Source of the DNA: Chloroflexota bacterium
GTDB taxonomy: Bacteria; Chloroflexota; Dormibacteria; Dormibacterales; Dormibacteraceae
Length of the DNA: 16,774 nucleotides
Assembly: GCA_005880175.1 (NCBI GenBank)
Contig: VBJR01000236.1
Location: 1-16,774 of the forward strand
Reading direction: 5' to 3'
Positions 14,074-16,774 of the stretch are shown piece by piece. The notes beneath the pieces are model-generated. The model searched no databases and had not been told where the DNA came from. It saw only the letters and a list, made by a program, of their open reading frames with translations. Position numbers and translations under genes: made by a program. The stretch's first letter is position 1. Every line of letters begins with the position of its first letter.

Positions 14074-15261
14074 CTACCGGTCGCGCAGCGCCCGGCCGGG
14101 GTCCACGCGCACCGCCCGCAGCGCGGGCACGACGCCGGCGGCCAGGCCGATCCCGACGGTCAGGCCGAGCGCGATCTTCGCCAGCCGCGGGGTGAGCAGG
14201 AAGACGTCCATGCCGATCGACCGCCCGGACAGGTCGAGCAGGTATGACAGGCCGGCGCCGAGTCCGTAGCCGAGCGCCCCGCCGATGAGTCCCAGCAGAA
14301 ACGCCTCGAGCACATGCTCGGCCACGACGTGCCACATCCGGGCGCCCATCAGCCCCTTCAGCGCGATCTCGTGGGCGCGCTCGGCCACGGCCATCAGCAT
14401 CGTGTCGAGCAGGACGAGCCCGGCGAGCAGCACGGTCAGCCCGCCGGCCACGATCGCGATCGCGTCGAACCGGGCGCTCTGGTCGAAGCCGCGCACGTAG
14501 TCGCTGGGCCGCGTCGCGGAGACGCCGGAGACCTTCGTGTTGATCTGGTCGGCCAGCTTGTCCAGGTCGGTGCCGGGCTTGCCGTACACGGTGATGCCCG
14601 ACGCCAGCGAGGAGGGGTCCACCCGATCGCGGAACGAGGCGGGCAGGCTCTCCTGGAGCAGCGTCTGGGCGTCGAGCAGGCCGATCGACGCGATGGCGTC
14701 GGGCAGCGTGTTGGTCCGGCGCAGCACGCCGATCACATGGAAGGCGTGGTTGACGAAGTCGGGGTTGGCGTCGACCGGGCGGACCGGCAGGTCGATGCTG
14801 TCGCCCACCTTGACCTTGAACTCGGTGGCCAGGTCCGCGCCCAGGACGACGTCGCCCTGGTGCTTCGGGTCGAGGGGCTTGCCGGCCGCGAGGGTGGTCT
14901 TCAGCGGCGAGAGCCTGGCCGCGGCCGGGTCGGTGTACTCGATCGTGTCGGGCAGCCCGAGCGGCGTGGTGATCGTGGTGCCGGGCCGGGCCAGGAGCGT
15001 GATCGTCGGCAGCGCGGCGGCGACGCCGGGGAGCTTCTGGATCGGGTCCACCTTGGTGAGGGAGATGACCCCCGCGTACGTGCCGGCGCTGTCGGCGACC
15101 TGGATGCTGGTGCGGTAGTACGCGACGCCGCCGGCCGTCTGGGCGTCGAAGTGCTCGGCGAGCGCGCCCGTCAGGGTGAGGGCGAGCACACCGACGACGA
15201 CGCCGCCGATGGCCAGGCTGGTCCGTACCCTGCGCTCGACGAAGCTCCGGATGATCTCCAC
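14074..15261 (-). CDS. FtsX/MacB-like ABC permease
   Basis: A 395-residue protein with one N-terminal membrane segment (about 14-35, TSLAIGGVVVGVLALTLTGAL), a large extracytoplasmic MacB-PCD-like domain (about 40-275) and three C-terminal segments: IVAGGLTVLLAGLVLLDTML, LLGLIGGALGYGLGAGLSYL and IALGLTVGIGLAAGVVPAL. It ends with the family signature ALRAVRVDPGRALRDR. The start is GTG 15261 with GGGAG five bases upstream; earlier in-frame codons overlap the divergent gene and are not coding. With the ATPase it forms a mechanotransmission-type or lipid/peptide export complex; no periplasmic adaptor gene is in the window. Confidence 0.92.
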   Translation of the reverse strand: MEIIRSFVERRVRTSLAIGGVVVGVLALTLTGALAEHFDAQTAGGVAYYRTSIQVADSAGTYAGVISLTKVDPIQKLPGVAAALPTITLLARPGTTITTPLGLPDTIEYTDPAAARLSPLKTTLAAGKPLDPKHQGDVVLGADLATEFKVKVGDSIDLPVRPVDANPDFVNHAFHVIGVLRRTNTLPDAIASIGLLDAQTLLQESLPASFRDRVDPSSLASGITVYGKPGTDLDKLADQINTKVSGVSATRPSDYVRGFDQSARFDAIAIVAGGLTVLLAGLVLLDTMLMAVAERAHEIALKGLMGARMWHVVAEHVLEAFLLGLIGGALGYGLGAGLSYLLDLSGRSIGMDVFLLTPRLAKIALGLTVGIGLAAGVVPALRAVRVDPGRALRDR

Positions 15262-15283
15262 GCGGCTCCCTCTCCGACACGGC

Positions 15284-15289
15284 AGTGTA
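15284..15289 (-). promoter_or_regulatory. Candidate -10 box (TACACT) for the ABC operon
   Basis: TACACT on the minus strand, 22 bases before the GTG start of the permease, in the 72-bp divergent region. No convincing -35 is seen, so this is a weak call. Confidence 0.25.
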
Positions 15290-15333
15290 TCGGGGGTGAC
15301 CGCCGCCGCGGCCGCGGGACGCAGACTGGACCC

Positions 15334-16367
15334 ATGGCGCCAGTCACCGCGCGGGCGGAGCACGTCGGCAGCCTGCTCCGGCCCCGCCCCCTGCTCGACG
15401 CCCGCGAGGCGCACGCCGCGGGTCGCCTCGGTGATGCGGCGTTCAAGGCCGTCGAGGACCGCGCCGTCGCCGGGGTGGTGGCCCTCCAGCGGGAGGCCGG
15501 CTGCCCCGTCGTCACCGACGGCGAGCTGCGCCGCGAGTCGTTCCAGGCCGAGCTGACCGCGGCGTGCGACGGCTTCACCGGCGCGGGCATCACGGCCTGG
15601 CTGTGGGGCGACTGGCACTCCGGCGACGTCGGCGACGTCCGCATCGACATGCCGCCGGCGCCACCGCCAAGGTCACGCTACCCAGCCCCAGCCTGTTCGC
15701 CAACCTCTGGTCGCCCGAGCGCTCGACGGGCGCCTACCCGACGTTCGACGCGTTCATGGCCGACGTCGTGGACGTCCTCCGGGACGAGGTGCGCGAGCTG
15801 GTCCGGCTCGGCTGCGCGTACCTCCAGCTGGACGCCCCCCACTACCCGCTGTTGATCGACCCCGCGTGGCGCGCGTTCTACGAGGCGCGCGGCTGGCCGC
15901 TGGAGCGCTGGCTGTCGTACGGGATCGAGCTCGACAACGCCGTGATCGCCGCGGGCCGGCCGGCCACGTTCGGCTTCCACCTGTGCCGGGGCAACCAGCA
16001 CAGCCGGTGGCTGGTCGCGGGCGGCTACGACGCCATCGCCGGCCCGGTGCTGGCGGGCGTCCACGCCGACCGGCTGCTGCTCGAGTACGACGACGAGCGG
16101 TCGGGAACGTTCGAGCCGCTCCGGCACGTGCCCGACGACCGCGTCGTCGTGCTGGGGCTGGTCACGACGAAGCGGTCCGACCTGGAGTCCGAGGCAGCGC
16201 TGGGGGCGCGTGTGGACGCCGCCGCCCGCGTCGTCGGCCGCGAGCGGCTGGCGATCGGCACCCAGTGCGGGTTCGCCACCTCGGTCGGCGGCAACGCGAT
16301 CACTCCCGAGGCCCAGTGGGCGAAGCTGCGGCTGCTCGTCCGGACGGCCGAGCGCCTGCTCGCGTAG
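15334..16367 (+). pseudogene. MetE-like cobalamin-independent methionine synthase (type II family), frame-disrupted
   Basis: ATG 15334 opens MAPVTARAEHVGSLLRPRPL and continues DRAVAGVVALQREAGCPVVT, then DGELRRESFQ and WLWGDWHSGDVGD, as in short MetE-like proteins. At about 15650-15665 the reading frame changes. Sense resumes in another frame as ATAKVTLPSPSLFANLWSPE, then LQLDAPHYPLL, TFGFHLCRGNQ, LLLEYDDERSG and IGTQCGFATSVGGN to the TAG at 16365-16367. The zinc ligands (His and Cys of FHLCRGN, Glu of EYDDE, Cys of QCGF) are all kept. The arginine-rich segment that normally joins the halves (around 20-30 residues before the KVTLPSPS motif) is missing. The net loss is 3n+1 bases. A one-base error alone would not explain the missing segment. 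Members act in methyl transfer to a thiol such as homocysteine; the true substrate of this subfamily is uncertain. Confidence 0.85.
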
Positions 16368-16411
16368 TGGTCACACCTCCGTCACCGACCCTCTCGCAGA
16401 ATCGCGGCCGT

Positions 16412-16774
16412 ATGGTGCCGCCCCCCCGCGAGGTCTACATCGAGCCCACCAACCGCTGCAACGAGCTGTGCACCACCTGCCCGCGGACGTTCTTCACCCG
16501 CGAGCCGGAGGCGGACCTCGACCTCGGCCGGTTCGTCGCCATCCTCGACCAGTTCCCCGGCGTCGAGCGCGTGGTGCTGCACGGAGTCGGCGAGCCGCTG
16601 CTGGCCCGCGACCTCCCCGCCATGGTCGCCGAGGCCAACCACCGCGGCGCCCGCGTGCTGTTCAACACGAACGCGCTGGCCCTGCACCGGCGGCTCGCCG
16701 AGCGGCTCGTCGCGGCCGGGCTGGACGAGCTCCGCGTCAGCATGGACGCCGCCGACTCCCGGACCTACCGGGCG
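16412..16774 (+). CDS. Radical SAM enzyme, N-terminal part (cut by window end)
   Basis: Open from ATG 16412 to the window edge (121 codons, no stop). It has the CX3CX2C cluster motif in EPTNRCNELCTTCPR (residues 11-25), then the GGE-type HGVGEPLL, NTNAL and ELRVSMDAAD strands of the radical SAM barrel. It binds a [4Fe-4S] cluster and S-adenosylmethionine; the reaction cannot be told from this part. The pattern is like MoaA/SPASM-type proteins. No Shine-Dalgarno precedes the ATG; CAGAAT nine bases upstream might be a -10 giving a leaderless transcript. It lies 44 bp after the MetE-like gene, same strand. Confidence 0.88.
   Translation, partial: MVPPPREVYIEPTNRCNELCTTCPRTFFTREPEADLDLGRFVAILDQFPGVERVVLHGVGEPLLARDLPAMVAEANHRGARVLFNTNALALHRRLAERLVAAGLDELRVSMDAADSRTYRA

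Noticed and set aside
13367..15280. 637-residue frame extending the ABC ATPase upstream
   Set aside because: The part before ATG 14068 is a shadow of the permease gene.

Overview
The window is very GC-rich (roughly 70% by eye). It carries S8/S53-type secreted peptidase, DUF1800/DUF1501 Tat-exported proteins, a MacB/LolD-like ABC pair and a type-II-like cobalamin-independent methionine synthase. This suits a soil-type high-GC Gram-positive-lineage bacterium (Actinomycetota, or a relative such as Dormibacterota/Chloroflexota). That placement is inference from gene content and composition only.

Left third (1-5534): an integrated mobile element. A tRNA-Met(CAU) gene (5460-5534, minus) has its 3' end facing a tyrosine integrase (4381-5361). 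The integrase is followed on the same strand by a small XRE-type regulator (3862-4122) and a DnaB_N-DUF3987 replication-type protein (1653-3686). This is the layout of a small actinobacterial-type integrative element or phage satellite integrated at a tRNA 3' end. Downstream of the replication gene sits an array of 9-nt repeats that fold into two hairpins and also encode the Gln-Asn-Pro tail of the protein. Further left is a visibly lower-GC DUF4062-TPR gene (59-1366), a plausible cargo or anti-phage sensor gene. No second copy of the tRNA 3' end is visible, so the far att site is probably left of the window.

Middle (5548-9234): a tiny very basic protein just upstream of, and probably co-transcribed with, the tRNA. 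Divergently there is a large secreted subtilisin/sedolisin-fold peptidase (5790-9194) whose active-site motifs look sedolisin-like (Glu, Asp, Asp, Ser) rather than Asp-His-Ser. A strong GC-rich hairpin terminator follows it.

Right-centre (9296-13327, all minus): a likely operon DUF1800 - DUF1501 - 70-residue single-span protein - four-His ferric-reductase-like membrane protein, then an unrecognised beta-rich cytosolic protein with its own good ribosome binding site. The DUF1800 gene has lost its normal C-terminus by a frame change, but the typical family ending is still readable in another frame.

Right end (13367-16774): an ABC ATPase with degenerate Q-loop, signature and H-loop, its FtsX/MacB-like permease, a divergent MetE-like gene broken by a frame change that also drops a conserved segment, and the start of a radical SAM enzyme running off the edge. 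The two frame-disrupted genes lie within 4 kb and have the same kind of lesion, so both real decay and assembly error should be considered.
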